64,000 bases of DNA from Streptococcus parasuis (GCF_021654455.1 NZ_AP024276.1:992001-1056000); one strand, 5' to 3'. Positions 25,035 through 36,229 are shown, counted from the first letter of the stretch. A program made the numbers and translations. Notes: a model not told the origin generated them from the sequence alone.

Positions 25035-26606
25035 ATGGATATCTTTTTAAGTGTCTTACCCATTGTTGTCTTGATTTTTCTGATGATAAAATTGAGGGTA
25101 GCAGCGAATTATGCCTTGCCAGCGATAGCAGGTTTGGTTTATTTGATTTTGCTTGTCTATTTCAAAACTGACTTTGCTTTACTAAATTCAGGTCTGGTGA
25201 CAGGTTTTTGGGCAACTCTGACGCCTATTACCGTCATTATGGGAGCCGTGTTATTTAATAATTTTCAACAGAAAACAGGAAATCAGTCGATTATCAATAG
25301 GTGGATGTCTGGTTTGACTCCGAATCCTGTTGCACAAATGATGATTATTGGCTATGCCTTTGCTTTTATGGTTGAAGGAGCTTCTGGTTTTGGAACTCCA
25401 GCTGCAATTGCTGCCCCCATTTTAATTGCCCTAGGATTTGAGCCAATAAAAGTTGTCATCGCAGTATTGATTTTTAACTCCATACCGGTTTCATTCGGTG
25501 CGGTTGGAACACCTACTTGGTTTGGTTTTGGAGCATTGGGGTTGACGAGTCAGCAGATAGGAGAACTTGGTTTTAAAGCTTCTCTTGTTCATTTAGCTGC
25601 TGGATTGGTTATTCCAATCATTGCTTTAAGGTATGTGTTCAGCTGGAAACAGATTAAAGAAAATCTTCTTTTTGTTTATTTGACAGTATTTTCATGTGCA
25701 CTTCCAATGACACTTCTGGCAACTATAAACTATGAGTTTCCTTCCTTAATTGGGGGTGCAATTGGTTTTCTTATTTCCATTGTATTGGCTAAGAAAAAAA
25801 TTGGATTAAGCAAATTTGATACGAGCATTTCTGAGCTCGAACCTGTGAATCTGAACGAATTATTTAGGGCTCTATTACCACTAATTAGTCTGGTGCTTAT
25901 CTTAGTTGTGACACGGGTTCCTCAATTAGGAATTAAGGCCTTGATGAGGACAGATTCTATCTTGTTTAAGTCTAATCTTGGCTTTGCAGATTTGGAAGTA
26001 ACAAAGGCTTTAAAAATCACTTTGACCAATGTGTTTGGTACGAGTTCCAACGAATCGTTTGAACTGCTGTATGCACCAGCATTTATCCCATTCTTCCTTA
26101 TCGTTTTTATGTTATCTTGGTTGTATCCAAGTATGAAAGGGAATGTTTGGAGAACAATTGGACAAACAGCTCATCAAGTTGCAGAACCATTCTTTGCTTT
26201 GTTGGGAGGAGTGACCATGGTGAAATTTATGTTACTAAATGGTGACAATTCCATGGTCTCTATTATTGGTATGTCTCTTGCGGCAGCGACAGGACCATTC
26301 TGGGGCTTGTTTGCTTCTTATCTCGGTGCAATTGGTGCATTTTTCTCAGGATCCGCTACCATTTCCAACCTGATCTTTGGTGGGGTTCAGCAGTCAATTG
26401 CTACTCAGACGGGTCTAAATATGACTAGTATTTTAGCAATGCAGTCCGTTGGTGGGGCAATGGGCAATATGACTTGTATCAATAACATCATTGCAGCGTC
26501 TTCGGTATCTGGTGTTCGTCGCCAGGAGGGATATATTATGCAGAAGACAGCAATCCCAATGTTTGTTTATGGAATTATCGCTGCACTGATTGGACTACTT
26601 TTATAA
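25035..26606 (+). CDS. L-lactate permease family transporter
   Basis: A 523-aa polytopic protein of the LctP/LldP family, which moves lactate (and sometimes glycolate) with protons. About 12-14 hydrophobic segments run through the sequence. Family landmarks include VEGASGFGTPAAIAAPIL near residue 110, GTPTWFGFG near 160 and GSATISNLIFGG near 440. The ribosome site is weak: AGGGA lies 15 nt before the ATG. It is a single-gene unit divergent from the ABC-F gene. Confidence 0.9.
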   Translation: MDIFLSVLPIVVLIFLMIKLRVAANYALPAIAGLVYLILLVYFKTDFALLNSGLVTGFWATLTPITVIMGAVLFNNFQQKTGNQSIINRWMSGLTPNPVAQMMIIGYAFAFMVEGASGFGTPAAIAAPILIALGFEPIKVVIAVLIFNSIPVSFGAVGTPTWFGFGALGLTSQQIGELGFKASLVHLAAGLVIPIIALRYVFSWKQIKENLLFVYLTVFSCALPMTLLATINYEFPSLIGGAIGFLISIVLAKKKIGLSKFDTSISELEPVNLNELFRALLPLISLVLILVVTRVPQLGIKALMRTDSILFKSNLGFADLEVTKALKITLTNVFGTSSNESFELLYAPAFIPFFLIVFMLSWLYPSMKGNVWRTIGQTAHQVAEPFFALLGGVTMVKFMLLNGDNSMVSIIGMSLAAATGPFWGLFASYLGAIGAFFSGSATISNLIFGGVQQSIATQTGLNMTSILAMQSVGGAMGNMTCINNIIAASSVSGVRRQEGYIMQKTAIPMFVYGIIAALIGLLL

Positions 26607-26729
26607 AATTCTAAACCTCATGAAAATGAAGTTTTTATGTTTGTGAATTAATCCATCAATAAAATGATGTCGTTCGATAGCAGATTGTGATAAAATGGAT
26701 AAAAAATATTACTTGCTAAGGGGAAAAAT

Positions 26730-27221
26730 GTGGCTATAGAGGGAGTGGAACAACCGAAACTATTAGAAATCAACAAGTATCTTCGGTTAAGAAAATATGA
26801 TGGATATCATGATTTTGCTTTGATATGGCATCAAGATTTGGAATTGGTCTGGCTCATTGATGGGAATGAGGAAGTTTATAGTGTGGACTTGCTTAATCGT
26901 ATGTATGGCTATTTATCAAAAAATGGAGAGTGCTATTTTATTGAAATTTTTGAAGATGGGCAGTATCAACCGATAGGTGATGTGACTCTTTTTAAGGATG
27001 ATTTTGCTATTGCCATTGGAGACAGGAGGTATTGGAAAAAAGGGATTGGGACTAAGGTGTTACATCGAATGATCGAGCGTGCAAAGGAAGTGGGGCTTGA
27101 GGAAATACTTGTCAAAGAAATCTATGACTGGAATACAGGTTCTCGTAAGCTATTTGAGAAATGTGGCTTTGAAGCTGTTGAAAAGACACAGAAAGGTTGG
27201 TCCTATAAAAAGAATTTGTAA
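26730..27221 (+). CDS. GNAT-family N-acetyltransferase
   Basis: A 163-aa GNAT enzyme. The acetyl-CoA binding core is visible in DRRYWKKGIGTKVLHRMIERAKE (R/Q-x-x-G-x-G/A type loop, about residues 97-120), and the following DWNTGSRKLFEKCGFE is the typical C-terminal strand and helix. The start is GTG at 26730, with AAGGGG just upstream; the ATG one base earlier is out of frame. The substrate is unknown. Confidence 0.85.
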   Translation: MAIEGVEQPKLLEINKYLRLRKYDGYHDFALIWHQDLELVWLIDGNEEVYSVDLLNRMYGYLSKNGECYFIEIFEDGQYQPIGDVTLFKDDFAIAIGDRRYWKKGIGTKVLHRMIERAKEVGLEEILVKEIYDWNTGSRKLFEKCGFEAVEKTQKGWSYKKNL

Positions 27222-27236
27222 AACATTTTGAGATGT

Positions 27237-27267
27237 AAAAAAACCTTGACGCAAGTCAAGGCTTTTC
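27237..27267. terminator. Bidirectional terminator
   Basis: CCTTGAC (27244-27250) and GTCAAGG (27255-27261) form a GC-containing stem with an A-run on the left and TTTT on the right, ending both the acetyltransferase gene and glnQ. Confidence 0.85.
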
Positions 27268-27274
27268 GTTTAGC

Positions 27275-28015
27275 TTACACGTTCAAGACCTTATCAAGGA
27301 AGTCTTTGAGACGTGGGTGTTGTGGGTTGTCAAAGATTTGCTCTGGAGTACCATCTTCAAGGAACTCACCGCCATCCGTAAAGATAACGCGGTTAGCAAC
27401 CTTGCGGGCGAAGCCCATTTCGTGAGTAACAATCAACATGGTCATACCTTGCTCAGCCAAGTCTTTCATAACGTTAAGTACGTCTCCGACCATTTCAGGG
27501 TCAAGAGCAGAAGTTGGTTCATCAAAGAGCATGATATCTGGATTCATTGCAAGGGCACGGGCGATGGCTACACGTTGTTTTTGGCCACCAGATAAGCTAT
27601 CTGGCATGGCATCACGTTTGTCAGATAAACCGACTTTCTCCAACAATTCCATTCCAACTTTTTCAGCTTCTGTTTTATCCAAAAGCTTGTGTTCAATAGG
27701 GGCAAATGTGATATTGTCCAGAACTGTCATGTGTGGGAAGAGGTTAAAGTGTTGGAATACCATTCCGACATTTGAACGAAAGGCATCAACATCCGTTTTA
27801 GGATCTGTTAAATCATAACCGTCAACTGTTACCTGGCCACTTGTGATGGTCTCCAGTAAGTTCATTGTGCGGAGGAAGGTTGATTTACCAGAACCAGAAG
27901 GGCCGATAATACACACAACGTCACCTTCATAGAATTTTGTGGTTATTCCCTTTAACACCTCATTTGATCCGTAAGATTTATGAAGATCGTGTACATTGAT
28001 TTTTAACTGTGCCAT
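27275..28015 (-). CDS. glnQ: Amino-acid ABC transporter ATPase (GlnQ-like)
   Basis: A 246-aa ATPase of the polar amino acid uptake family. Walker A is GPSGSGKST, the signature is LSGGQKQR, Walker B is [12 protein letters not shown] and the switch His lies in VTHEMGFA. Its ATG overlaps the stop of the upstream glnP gene by one base (TAATG), so the two are translated together. The partner makes glutamine or glutamate the likely cargo. Confidence 0.93.
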   Translation of the reverse strand: MAQLKINVHDLHKSYGSNEVLKGITTKFYEGDVVCIIGPSGSGKSTFLRTMNLLETITSGQVTVDGYDLTDPKTDVDAFRSNVGMVFQHFNLFPHMTVLDNITFAPIEHKLLDKTEAEKVGMELLEKVGLSDKRDAMPDSLSGGQKQRVAIARALAMNPDIMLFDEPTSALDPEMVGDVLNVMKDLAEQGMTMLIVTHEMGFARKVANRVIFTDGGEFLEDGTPEQIFDNPQHPRLKDFLDKVLNV

Positions 28016-30219
28016 TATTTACCTCCTTTTTCAAGTTTGCGAGCTAAGCGAGTTAAGAGTGTAATCACTACCAAATAGATGATGGCAAGAATTGCATACA
28101 TACGGAAGGACTGATAGTTACGGGCAATAATGATTTTACCTGCTTGGAAGAGCTCAACTAGACCGATTGCTGAAATGATGGTCGTATCTTTCAAAGTAAT
28201 AACAAACTGGTTGATAAAGTTTGGCAACATGATTTTACCTGCCTGTGGCAAGATAATTTTCCGCATGGTTGTTCCGTAAGAAATACCCAAACTGCGTGAT
28301 GCCTCCATCTGACCAGCTGGGACTGCTTGAATACCACCGCGAACAATCTCTGCAATATAGGCACCAGAGTTGAGCGATAGGGCAATGGTACCAGCAACAA
28401 AGTCATTAATTGGTGACTGTTGACCAGTGATGGATTCGATTAAGTTTGGAATACCCCAGAAAATGAAAGCCGCGACAATCATCAAAGGAATACCACGAAC
28501 AACATCAACAAATACAGATGCAATAACACGGAGTGCCTTAACTGGACTTACAGCAAACATACCGAAGATAATACCGATGACAATGGCAATTGCAAATGAA
28601 AGCAAGGCAAGTCCAACTGTGATACCTAAACCAGACAAGAGCTGACCATAGTTATTTTTCAAAAGTCCAATGATGGTTGTTTCATCGACTGTTGAAGTCG
28701 TAGCACTTGTTTCTTCTGTTGAGTTGAAGTATTTGTTTAGAATTTCATCATATTTGCCTGATTCAACCAAGGCAGCTAGTCCGTTGTTAAACATTTCAAT
28801 CAATTCTGGGTTAGCCCCTCTTTTGACCGCAAATCCGTATTCACCAGATTTTTCACCTGGAATTGGTGTTGCAAAGTCGCGTCCTTGTTGGATGGCGTAG
28901 AGAAGAACGGCTTCATCATCCATAAGAGCGTCAATTGAACCAGAATTTAAACTATCATACATTCCAGAAGCTTCATCAAACGCTTTCAAAGTATAGCCAT
29001 ATTTGTCTTTGTTGCTCTCTAAGAATGTATACGAAGCTGTACCATTTTTAGCGCCGACAGTTTTTCCTTTTAGGTCTTCATAGGAAGCAATATCGCTTCC
29101 ATTTTTTACAGCAAGCAAGATATTTGAAGTATAGTAGGCATCGGAGAAGTCAAAGATTTCTTTACGAGCATCTGTGATGGACATACCTGCAATTACTGCA
29201 TCAGCTTGTCCAGCTTGGACAGCATTTAAGGCAGCATCGAAACCTGGGTTTTGAATGGTGATAGTAAATCCTTGTTGCTCAGCAATGGCTTTGATCAATT
29301 CCATATCAATCCCAACATATTTGCCGGATTCATCTTGGTATTCAAATGGTGCAAATGATGAATCAGCAACAATGGTATAGCTTGATTTTACAGGTGTAGC
29401 TTTTGCAGTTGCACTACCTGTTAGGCTGAGGCGTGATGCATAATCAGTGCTGTCAGTAGAAGTAGTAGATGAGCCAAACCATTTATTCATGATTGTCTCA
29501 TAAGTACCATCTTCTTTCATTTCTGCTAAAGCCTTGTTGAAATCATCCACTAGGTACTCGTATTTGCTACCTTTTTTAACGGAGAAACCAAATGACCCAA
29601 TTGGTTCACCAGGTATATCTAAACTTAGATCTTGACCTTGTTGGATAGCATATTGAATAACCGCTTCGTCATCCATTACAGCATTAACAGCGCCAGTCGC
29701 TAAGCTATTGTACATCAAATCGCCAGTATCAAAGGTTTTAATTGAAAAACCATACTTGTCTTTATTTTCTTCTAAGAATGTTTGTGCAGCTGTACCGTTT
29801 TTTACACCGACGGTTTTGCCTTTCAAATCTTCATAAGACGAAATTTTGTTTGCTTTTGTTGTTGCAACAATAATCTTTGTATCAAAATATGGATCTGAGA
29901 ATGTAAAGACTTGTTTACGGGCTTCAGTGATGGTGGTTCCTGCCATCAAGGCGTCGGCAGAACCAGACTGAACAGCATTGACTGCAGCATCAAATCCTGG
30001 AAAACTTTGATTCATATTCCAGCCAGAACGTTTAGCAACTTCGTTGATGATATCAACGTCTAATCCTTTATAAACTTGATCTGAGTCTTTAAACTCGAAT
30101 GGGGCATAAGCATTGTCAAATACGATATCAATAGTATCATCAGCTTTGACACCAGTAAAAACAAAGAATACTGGCAGAATACTTGCCAATAGCATGAGTA
30201 ATTTTTTCTTCATTTTCAT
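28015..30219 (-). CDS. glnP: Fused amino-acid binding protein and permease (GlnP-like)
   Basis: A 734-aa fusion. After a signal-type segment (about 1-27, [26 protein letters not shown]) come two substrate-binding domains in tandem (about 28-250 and 278-500, each with [11 protein letters not shown] or [11 protein letters not shown] and a DALMAGT/DAVIAGM element) and a permease domain with several transmembrane segments (about 520-734, including the EAS-type loop [24 protein letters not shown]). Lactococcal GlnP has the same design and imports glutamine and glutamate; asparagine may also be bound. Expressed ahead of glnQ. Confidence 0.94.
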   Translation of the reverse strand: MKMKKKLLMLLASILPVFFVFTGVKADDTIDIVFDNAYAPFEFKDSDQVYKGLDVDIINEVAKRSGWNMNQSFPGFDAAVNAVQSGSADALMAGTTITEARKQVFTFSDPYFDTKIIVATTKANKISSYEDLKGKTVGVKNGTAAQTFLEENKDKYGFSIKTFDTGDLMYNSLATGAVNAVMDDEAVIQYAIQQGQDLSLDIPGEPIGSFGFSVKKGSKYEYLVDDFNKALAEMKEDGTYETIMNKWFGSSTTSTDSTDYASRLSLTGSATAKATPVKSSYTIVADSSFAPFEYQDESGKYVGIDMELIKAIAEQQGFTITIQNPGFDAALNAVQAGQADAVIAGMSITDARKEIFDFSDAYYTSNILLAVKNGSDIASYEDLKGKTVGAKNGTASYTFLESNKDKYGYTLKAFDEASGMYDSLNSGSIDALMDDEAVLLYAIQQGRDFATPIPGEKSGEYGFAVKRGANPELIEMFNNGLAALVESGKYDEILNKYFNSTEETSATTSTVDETTIIGLLKNNYGQLLSGLGITVGLALLSFAIAIVIGIIFGMFAVSPVKALRVIASVFVDVVRGIPLMIVAAFIFWGIPNLIESITGQQSPINDFVAGTIALSLNSGAYIAEIVRGGIQAVPAGQMEASRSLGISYGTTMRKIILPQAGKIMLPNFINQFVITLKDTTIISAIGLVELFQAGKIIIARNYQSFRMYAILAIIYLVVITLLTRLARKLEKGGK

Positions 30220-30409
30220 ACTCCTTCTATATAAAATAACTTACCTAGTATATCATATTGTCAGAATTATTGCAAAATGAACGCCTTTTCTAATGTTACA
30301 TCTTCTGACATGGGTGGTGGTTTTTCATTGAAAAAATAACTTGTTTTTCTTCGTTTCATTCAGATATCTTTTTTTATTTAATAGTAAGAACTTGTGATAG
30401 AATAAGGGT

Positions 30410-32395
30410 ATGATAAATCGAAATACTGAAAACCAATTTAAACTTGTATCTAAATACTCACCGTCTGGTGACCAGCCCCAAGCCATTGAAACCTTGGTTG
30501 ATAATATCGAGGGGGGCGAAAAAGCCCAGATTCTCATGGGAGCAACAGGTACTGGTAAGACCTACACCATGAGCCAGGTCATTGCCCGTGTCAATAAGCC
30601 AACTCTAGTCATCGCCCACAACAAGACTCTAGCTGGTCAGCTCTACAGCGAGTTCAAGGAATTCTTCCCAGAAAATGCGGTCGAGTACTTCGTATCTTAC
30701 TATGATTACTACCAACCAGAAGCCTATGTACCCTCTAGCGATACCTATATCGAGAAGGACAGTTCGGTCAATGATGAAATCGACAAACTCCGTCACTCAG
30801 CGACGTCAGCTCTTCTCGAACGAAATGATGTCATCGTCGTGGCCTCCGTCTCCTGTATCTACGGTTTGGGATCGCCCAAGGAATATTCAGATAGCGTGGT
30901 TAGTCTGCGACCCGGCCAGGAGATTTCCCGTGACCAGTTGCTTAATTCTCTGGTCGATATTCAGTTTGAGCGCAACGACATCGATTTCCAACGGGGACGC
31001 TTCCGTGTACGTGGAGATGTGGTGGAGATTTTTCCAGCTTCTCGCGATGAGCATGCCTTTCGTGTGGAGTTTTTCGGGGATGAAATCGACCGCATTCGTG
31101 AGATTGAAAGCCTGACAGGTAAGGTCTTGGGCGATGTGGACCACTTGGCGATTTTCCCTGCCACCCACTTCGTGACCAACGATGACCACATGGAAACGGC
31201 TATTGCCAAGATTCAGGCGGAGCTGGAAGAGCAGCTCAAGGTCTTTGAGGCAGAAGGAAAACTCTTAGAAGCTCAGCGATTGAAACAACGGACCGACTAC
31301 GACATCGAGATGCTTCGGGAAATGGGTTACACCAACGGGGTTGAGAACTATTCACGACACATGGACGGGCGAAGCGAGGGCGAGCCTCCATATACTCTGC
31401 TGGACTTTTTCCCTGAAGACTACCTGATTATGATTGACGAGAGCCACATGACCATGGGGCAGATTAAGGGGATGTACAATGGTGACCGCTCACGCAAGGA
31501 GATGTTGGTCAACTACGGTTTCCGCCTCCCGAGTGCACTAGACAACCGTCCGCTGCGCAGGGAAGAATTTGAGAGTCATGTCCACCAGATTGTCTATGTA
31601 TCTGCGACACCGGGTGACTATGAAATGGAGCAGACCGACACCATTGTCGAGCAGATTATTCGGCCGACTGGGCTTTTGGATCCAGAAGTGGAAGTCCGTC
31701 CAACTATGGGCCAAATGGACGACCTCTTGGGTGAAATCAATGCCCGTGTTGAGAAAGGTGAGCGGACCTTTATTACTACTCTGACTAAGAAAATGGCAGA
31801 GGACTTGACTGACTACCTAAAAGAAATGGGCGTCAAGGTCAAGTATATGCACTCGGATATCAAGACCTTGGAGCGTACGGAGATTATTCGTGATTTGCGT
31901 TTGGGTGTCTTTGATGTCTTGATAGGGATTAACTTGCTTCGTGAGGGGATTGACGTGCCAGAAGTCAGTCTGGTGGCTATTCTAGATGCTGACAAGGAAG
32001 GCTTCCTCCGTAATGAACGGGGGCTCATCCAGACAATCGGTCGGGCAGCTCGTAACTCTGAGGGTCATGTGATTATGTATGCGGACAAGGTTACCGAGTC
32101 TATGCGCAAGGCAATGGAAGAAACAGCCCGCCGCCGTCAAATCCAGATGGCTTATAATGAAGAACATGGTATTATCCCACAAACTATCAAGAAGGAAATC
32201 CGTGACCTGATTAGTGTAACCAAAGCTGTTACTCAAGACAAGGAAGAAGTGGTGGACTTCAATGCCCTCAACAAAGATGAACGCAAGGCTCTGATCAAGA
32301 AACTGGAAGGTCAAATGCAGGAAGCAGCAGAAGTGCTTGACTTTGAACTGGCAGCCCAGATTCGTGATATGGTCATTGAATTGAAAAATTTATAG
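30410..32395 (+). CDS. uvrB: UvrB, excinuclease ABC subunit B
   Basis: A 661-aa DNA damage verification helicase of nucleotide excision repair. Walker A is GATGTGKT; the beta-hairpin region [21 protein letters not shown] and the DESHMTMGQ box are typical; the C-terminal UVR motif that contacts UvrC is present ([22 protein letters not shown]). A TAGAAT -10 lies directly upstream. The gene is intact, so this repair route is unaffected by the loss of mutY. Confidence 0.97.
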   Translation: MINRNTENQFKLVSKYSPSGDQPQAIETLVDNIEGGEKAQILMGATGTGKTYTMSQVIARVNKPTLVIAHNKTLAGQLYSEFKEFFPENAVEYFVSYYDYYQPEAYVPSSDTYIEKDSSVNDEIDKLRHSATSALLERNDVIVVASVSCIYGLGSPKEYSDSVVSLRPGQEISRDQLLNSLVDIQFERNDIDFQRGRFRVRGDVVEIFPASRDEHAFRVEFFGDEIDRIREIESLTGKVLGDVDHLAIFPATHFVTNDDHMETAIAKIQAELEEQLKVFEAEGKLLEAQRLKQRTDYDIEMLREMGYTNGVENYSRHMDGRSEGEPPYTLLDFFPEDYLIMIDESHMTMGQIKGMYNGDRSRKEMLVNYGFRLPSALDNRPLRREEFESHVHQIVYVSATPGDYEMEQTDTIVEQIIRPTGLLDPEVEVRPTMGQMDDLLGEINARVEKGERTFITTLTKKMAEDLTDYLKEMGVKVKYMHSDIKTLERTEIIRDLRLGVFDVLIGINLLREGIDVPEVSLVAILDADKEGFLRNERGLIQTIGRAARNSEGHVIMYADKVTESMRKAMEETARRRQIQMAYNEEHGIIPQTIKKEIRDLISVTKAVTQDKEEVVDFNALNKDERKALIKKLEGQMQEAAEVLDFELAAQIRDMVIELKNL

Positions 32396-32432
32396 AGTTT
32401 GATTGGCTCTTTAAAACACAGCATCAATTGTT

Positions 32433-32466
32433 AAAAGCAAGAATGGTTGAATCATTCTGCTTTTTT
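32433..32466 (+). terminator. uvrB terminator
   Basis: AAAAGCAAGAATG pairs with CATTCTGCTTTT around a short loop, followed by a T-run at 32461-32466. Confidence 0.88.
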
Positions 32467-32555
32467 ATAGGTTGGAGCTATAGAATGTTCATACAAACGG
32501 CCATAGTATTCAAGAAGTATCATCACAGCTATCAAAGAGTGAAATTCTTACTTAC

Positions 32556-32747
32556 GTGACTCAATTATATACTTCACAATCTCAAGGAATGTTTGTCATC
32601 CTTCGTAAAGGCAAAAGACAAGCTTTTCAAGGACGCATAACCGAATTAAGTTCAAAGGAAATTACGGTTAAAACAGTTGAGCGATATGTGTTGCTTCAAA
32701 TTTCTGAAATCATTGAAATGAGTTTAGTGGAGGTACTAGATGAATAG
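32556..32747 (+). CDS. YolD-like small protein
   Basis: A 63-aa protein similar in pattern to YolD-like proteins (FQGRITELSSKEITVK... then a hydrophobic strand and an Ile-rich end). YolD-like genes often accompany umuC-type error-prone polymerases. The start is a GTG without a clear ribosome site; an ATG at 32589 (MFVILRKGK) is possible. The stop overlaps the next gene by 8 nt. No polymerase gene is present here, so this may be a leftover of an SOS cassette. Confidence 0.6.
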   Translation: MTQLYTSQSQGMFVILRKGKRQAFQGRITELSSKEITVKTVERYVLLQISEIIEMSLVEVLDE

Positions 32748-33045
32748 GAAAACTATATATGAAGACTTGATTCAGTTCGATTATTTCTCTGATTCCTATC
32801 TTCAGTTCGAGAAGGACTTTAATAAATACTATAAAGGGGTAGATCCCCTCACATTTCTTATTGATGATATATTACTGACAATGGCGATGAAACAGAAAAA
32901 TTATTTTCGTTTGCACAAAAGTAAGGCTACTGACGGTCGTGACCATTATTTTATTTTTAAAGTGAAAACCATGAAAGAGAACCCTCGCATTAGGTTATAT
33001 GAGTATCAGGAAATGAGGTTTTCGATAGAAACAAAAAAGAATTAA
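32740..33045 (+). CDS. Conserved hypothetical next to YolD-like gene
   Basis: A 101-aa acidic-aromatic protein of unknown function. GGAGG lies before the ATG, within the end of the upstream gene. In other streptococci an hdiR-umuC operon carries two small downstream genes first seen in Tn5252 (called ORF13L and ORF14L); the pair here may be those, which is inference from size and order. It ends in a strong terminator. Confidence 0.6.
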   Translation: MNRKTIYEDLIQFDYFSDSYLQFEKDFNKYYKGVDPLTFLIDDILLTMAMKQKNYFRLHKSKATDGRDHYFIFKVKTMKENPRIRLYEYQEMRFSIETKKN

Positions 33046-33074
33046 CCAGAAAAATTTCTAGTTAATTCTTTTTT
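33033..33074 (+). terminator. Terminator after the 101-aa gene
   Basis: AAAAAAGAATTAAC (33033-33046) pairs perfectly with GTTAATTCTTTTTT (33061-33074). It overlaps the stop codon. Confidence 0.88.
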
Positions 33075-33234
33075 AGAGGGATTTAGGGGGAATCAAACGA
33101 AGATTCGCCCTTTTTAGACTAGTTTGTTCCTGCTAAACTGCTGTAGAATCGCTATTTTGAAGGAAAATCAAGCCTCTCACGAACTCTTGACGCTTAGGCT
33201 AGGCGTCGGGTAAAACAGTCTTGATAGACTGGCT

Positions 33235-33262
33235 GATAGAGCCTCTCCCCAGGCTCTATCAC
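33235..33262 (-). terminator. Hairpin at the end of guaA
   Basis: TGATAGAGCCT and AGGCTCTATCA form an 11-bp stem at the guaA stop codon. A T-run is missing, so it may protect the 3' end or terminate weakly. The 33075-33234 stretch before it holds no gene. Confidence 0.5.
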
Positions 33263-34809
33263 TCCCACTCAACTGTTGCTGGTGGCTTACTTGTGATATC
33301 GTAGACAATGCGGTTGACGTGAGCTACTTCATTTACGATGCGGACAGAAATTTTCTGAAGAACTTCCCAAGGAAGTTTTGCGAAGTCAGCCGTCATTCCA
33401 TCGACAGAAGTGATAGCGCGAATAGCAATCGTATAGTCGTAAGTACGACCGTCTCCCATAACACCCACTGAGCGTACGCCAGTATTGACCGTGAAATACT
33501 GCCAAACATCGCGGTCTAGACCAGCTTTGGCAATCTCTTCGCGCAAAATGGCATCTGAATCACGAACAGTTTGGAGTTTTTCTTCTGTAATTTCACCCAT
33601 AACGCGAATAGCAAGACCTGGACCTGGGAATGGTTGGCGCCACACAACTTCGTCAGGCATGCCGAGAGCAGTACCTAGGGCACGAACTTCATCTTTAAAT
33701 AATGTATTGAGTGGTTCGATTAATTTGAATTGCATATCTTCAGGCAAACCACCAACATTATGGTGAGATTTGATGGTTTCAGCTGTATCTGTACCGGACT
33801 CAATGATATCGGTATAAAGTGTTCCTTGAGCCAAGAATTCAACATCTGTTAACTTGCTCGCCTCATCGTCAAATACGTAAACAAATTCATTACCGATGAT
33901 TTTACGTTTTTTCTCTGGATCAGATACGCCAGCAAGCAAATCTAAGAAGCGTTTAGCCGCATCAACACGGATAATATTCAGTCCAAATTTACCGCCTAGC
34001 ATCTCCATGACTTGATCGCCTTCATTTTTACGAAGAAGACCGTGGTCAACAAAGATACAAGTCAATTGATCACCGATAGCACGTTGAAGAAGAACACCAA
34101 CGACAGATGAGTCAACACCACCAGAGAGACCGAGTAAGACTTTCTTATCACCAACTGTTTGACGAATTTTTTCGATTTCAGTTTCTATGAAGTTTTCCAT
34201 CGTCCAATCGCCACGTGCACCACAGATGCCAAATGCGAAGTTTTTCAAAATGTCATTACCATAAATAGAATGACGAACTTCTGGGTGGAATTGGATACCG
34301 TAGATACGGCGTTCTGTGTTTTCAATTGCTGCGTAAGGACAGTCAGATGAAAGACCAACAAGATGGAAATCTGCTGGGATTTCTGTGACAGCATCGCCGT
34401 GGCTCATAAGCACTAGTTGCTCTTCAGGTGTATTCGCAAATAAAGCTGACTCGGTTTTCAATTGTAGGTTAGATTGACCATATTCACGATTTCCAGCTTC
34501 ACCAGCAGGCACAACCTTACCACCTAGCTTGTGAGTGATGAGTTGCATTCCGTAACAAATACCCAAGATTGGAATACCCAATTCAAATATTTCTGGATCA
34601 ATATCGAAAGCATTCTCTGCGTAAACAGAGTTAGGACCACCTGAAAGTACAATACCAATTGGATTGATGGTGCGAACTTCATCGGCAGTTATTCTGTGAT
34701 TTTTCAATTCTGAAAAGACACCAAATTCGCGAATACGACGCGAAATGAGCTGATTGTACTGGCTACCATAATCTAGTACAATGATTTTTTGGACATCTTG
34801 TTTTGTCAT
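33259..34809 (-). CDS. guaA: GMP synthase (glutamine-hydrolysing)
   Basis: A 516-aa enzyme that aminates XMP to GMP. The N-terminal class I glutamine amidotransferase has the Cys in GICYGMQ and the His-x-Glu in QFHPEV; the ATP pyrophosphatase domain has the PP-loop [10 protein letters not shown]; the C-terminal dimerisation domain ends [11 protein letters not shown] as in other GuaA proteins. A promoter-like TTGGAA-17-TAAAAT lies upstream. It is divergent from the GntR gene. Confidence 0.97.
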   Translation of the reverse strand: MTKQDVQKIIVLDYGSQYNQLISRRIREFGVFSELKNHRITADEVRTINPIGIVLSGGPNSVYAENAFDIDPEIFELGIPILGICYGMQLITHKLGGKVVPAGEAGNREYGQSNLQLKTESALFANTPEEQLVLMSHGDAVTEIPADFHLVGLSSDCPYAAIENTERRIYGIQFHPEVRHSIYGNDILKNFAFGICGARGDWTMENFIETEIEKIRQTVGDKKVLLGLSGGVDSSVVGVLLQRAIGDQLTCIFVDHGLLRKNEGDQVMEMLGGKFGLNIIRVDAAKRFLDLLAGVSDPEKKRKIIGNEFVYVFDDEASKLTDVEFLAQGTLYTDIIESGTDTAETIKSHHNVGGLPEDMQFKLIEPLNTLFKDEVRALGTALGMPDEVVWRQPFPGPGLAIRVMGEITEEKLQTVRDSDAILREEIAKAGLDRDVWQYFTVNTGVRSVGVMGDGRTYDYTIAIRAITSVDGMTADFAKLPWEVLQKISVRIVNEVAHVNRIVYDITSKPPATVEWE

Positions 34810-35036
34810 GTTTTACCCTTTCGTTTTGAAATAAATTCAAATACTAGTACATATTTTATCATAAAAGCGAACATTTTCCAAACTATATTTCATAAATATC
34901 TGTTTTGCAAACTATGAGTAATTTATAAAAACAAAGTGTTCGTATTTTTCTATTTTTTACATTGCTTATTTTAGGAAAAGCTTTCTTATTGTTTGCGGTA
35001 TCATTTTTCCACATAAAAATCGGTCTATTTTTGTCA

Positions 35037-35060
35037 AATGAGAATATTTTTGGTACACTA
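35037..35060 (+). promoter_or_regulatory. gntR promoter
   Basis: TTGTCA and TACACT separated by 17 bp lie about 20 nt before the ATG at 35082. Confidence 0.55.
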
Positions 35061-35081
35061 GAAAGAAAAAGGTTGGTCGAG

Positions 35082-35780
35082 ATGAAAGCAGCATATATTA
35101 CGATTCATGATAAGATAAAAGAACAAATTGACCAGGGGATTTGGACCATCGGTCAGCGCTTGCCGAGTGAAAGAGATTTATCAGAAGAATTTGGAGTATC
35201 TCGCATGACCTTACGGCAAGGCATTACGCTATTAGTAGAAGAGGGAGTCTTGCAACGAAAAGTGGGTTCTGGCACCTATGTAGCCAGCACTCGAGTGCAA
35301 GAGAAGATGCGGGGAACAACTTCCTTTACTGAATTGGTACTGCTTCAAGGAAAAACACCTACGAGCAAGCTCTTGTCATACACTCGTACAAAACCAAACG
35401 AAAAAGAAATTGAAGAGCTTGGTTTGTCTCGAGGGGAATCAATCATTCGAATGGAACGGGTTCGCTATGCTGACAATGTACCGGTTGTTTATGAAGTAGC
35501 CAGCATTCCGGAGCGGTTGATTAAAAATGTTCCAAAAGAAGAAGTAACCAATCATTTTTTCAAAACACTAGTAGATAATGGTTATCGTATTGGAACAAGT
35601 AAGCAAACAATCTTTGCTCGTTTGGCGAATGAAAAAGTTGCTCAGTACTTAGAAATTACTAAGAATCAGGCTATACTTGCTTTAAAACAAGTTTCCTATT
35701 TGGAAGATGGTCAAGCATTTGAATTTGTTAATAGCCAGTACGTGGGCGAGCGCTTTGAGTTTTATTTAGAAAATAATTAA
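35082..35780 (+). CDS. GntR-family regulator with UTRA domain
   Basis: A 232-aa regulator. The N-terminal winged helix (IGQRLPSERDLSEEFGVSRMTLRQGITLLVEEGVLQRKVGSGTYV) is followed by a UTRA ligand-binding domain (about 90-230, ESIIRMERVRYADNVPVVYEVAS). I take the ATG at 35082 because a promoter lies between it and the longer in-frame start at 34962. The neighbour guaA is divergent. UTRA proteins commonly sense sugar phosphates, but no target is evident. Confidence 0.88.
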   Translation: MKAAYITIHDKIKEQIDQGIWTIGQRLPSERDLSEEFGVSRMTLRQGITLLVEEGVLQRKVGSGTYVASTRVQEKMRGTTSFTELVLLQGKTPTSKLLSYTRTKPNEKEIEELGLSRGESIIRMERVRYADNVPVVYEVASIPERLIKNVPKEEVTNHFFKTLVDNGYRIGTSKQTIFARLANEKVAQYLEITKNQAILALKQVSYLEDGQAFEFVNSQYVGERFEFYLENN

Positions 35781-35807
35781 CATACATTAAATTATGTAAT
35801 ATATTTA

Positions 35808-35848
35808 GAAAATCCGCTTGTTCTTTCAATAGATGACGGATTTTCTTA
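35808..35848 (+). terminator. gntR terminator
   Basis: GAAAATCCG (35808-35816) pairs with CGGATTTTC (35837-35845), followed by TTATTT. Confidence 0.75.
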
Positions 35849-35877
35849 TTTATAAAAGATAAAAATTTTGATATAAT
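35849..35877 (+). promoter_or_regulatory. Promoter of the ylxM-ffh operon
   Basis: TTTATA (35849-35854), a 17-bp spacer and TATAAT (35872-35877). The start codon of ylxM lies only 7 nt after the -10, so the message would be leaderless or nearly so. Confidence 0.6.
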
Positions 35878-35884
35878 AAAGTTT

Positions 35885-36217
35885 ATGGAAATTGAAAAAA
35901 CCAACCGAATGAATGCTTTATTTGAATTCTACGCAGCCTTGCTGACGGATAAGCAAATGAACTATATTGAGCTGTATTATGCAGATGATTATAGTCTGGC
36001 AGAAATTGCTGAGGAATTCAATGTAAGTCGTCAAGCGGTGTATGATAACATTAAACGAACAGAAAAATTGCTGGAAGACTACGAGATGAAACTACATATG
36101 TACTCTGATTATGTAGTGCGTAGTCAAATTTTTGATGAAATTCTTTCTAGGTATCCGGGTGATAGTTACTTAGAGGAGAAAATCACTATTCTAACTAGTA
36201 TCGATAATAGAGATTAA
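35885..36217 (+). CDS. ylxM: YlxM/SatC, signal recognition accessory protein
   Basis: A 110-aa helix-turn-helix protein of the YlxM/p13 family. In Streptococcus mutans the same gene (satC) modulates signal recognition particle activity and heads the sat operon. The helix-turn-helix is [28 protein letters not shown]. The promoter -10 is so close that the transcript would have almost no leader; no ribosome site is seen. The gene is 12 nt upstream of ffh. Confidence 0.92.
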   Translation: MEIEKTNRMNALFEFYAALLTDKQMNYIELYYADDYSLAEIAEEFNVSRQAVYDNIKRTEKLLEDYEMKLHMYSDYVVRSQIFDEILSRYPGDSYLEEKITILTSIDNRD

Positions 36218-36229
36218 GAGGAGAAGTAT

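Noticed and set aside
34863-34875. PurR box AAAAGCGAACATT in front of guaA
   Set aside because: It has a central mismatch and lies in the promoter spacer; its partner at 34935 is weak.
34962-35081. N-terminal extension of the GntR protein
   Set aside because: It covers the promoter TTGTCA-17-TACACT, and the helix-turn-helix family start fits 35082.
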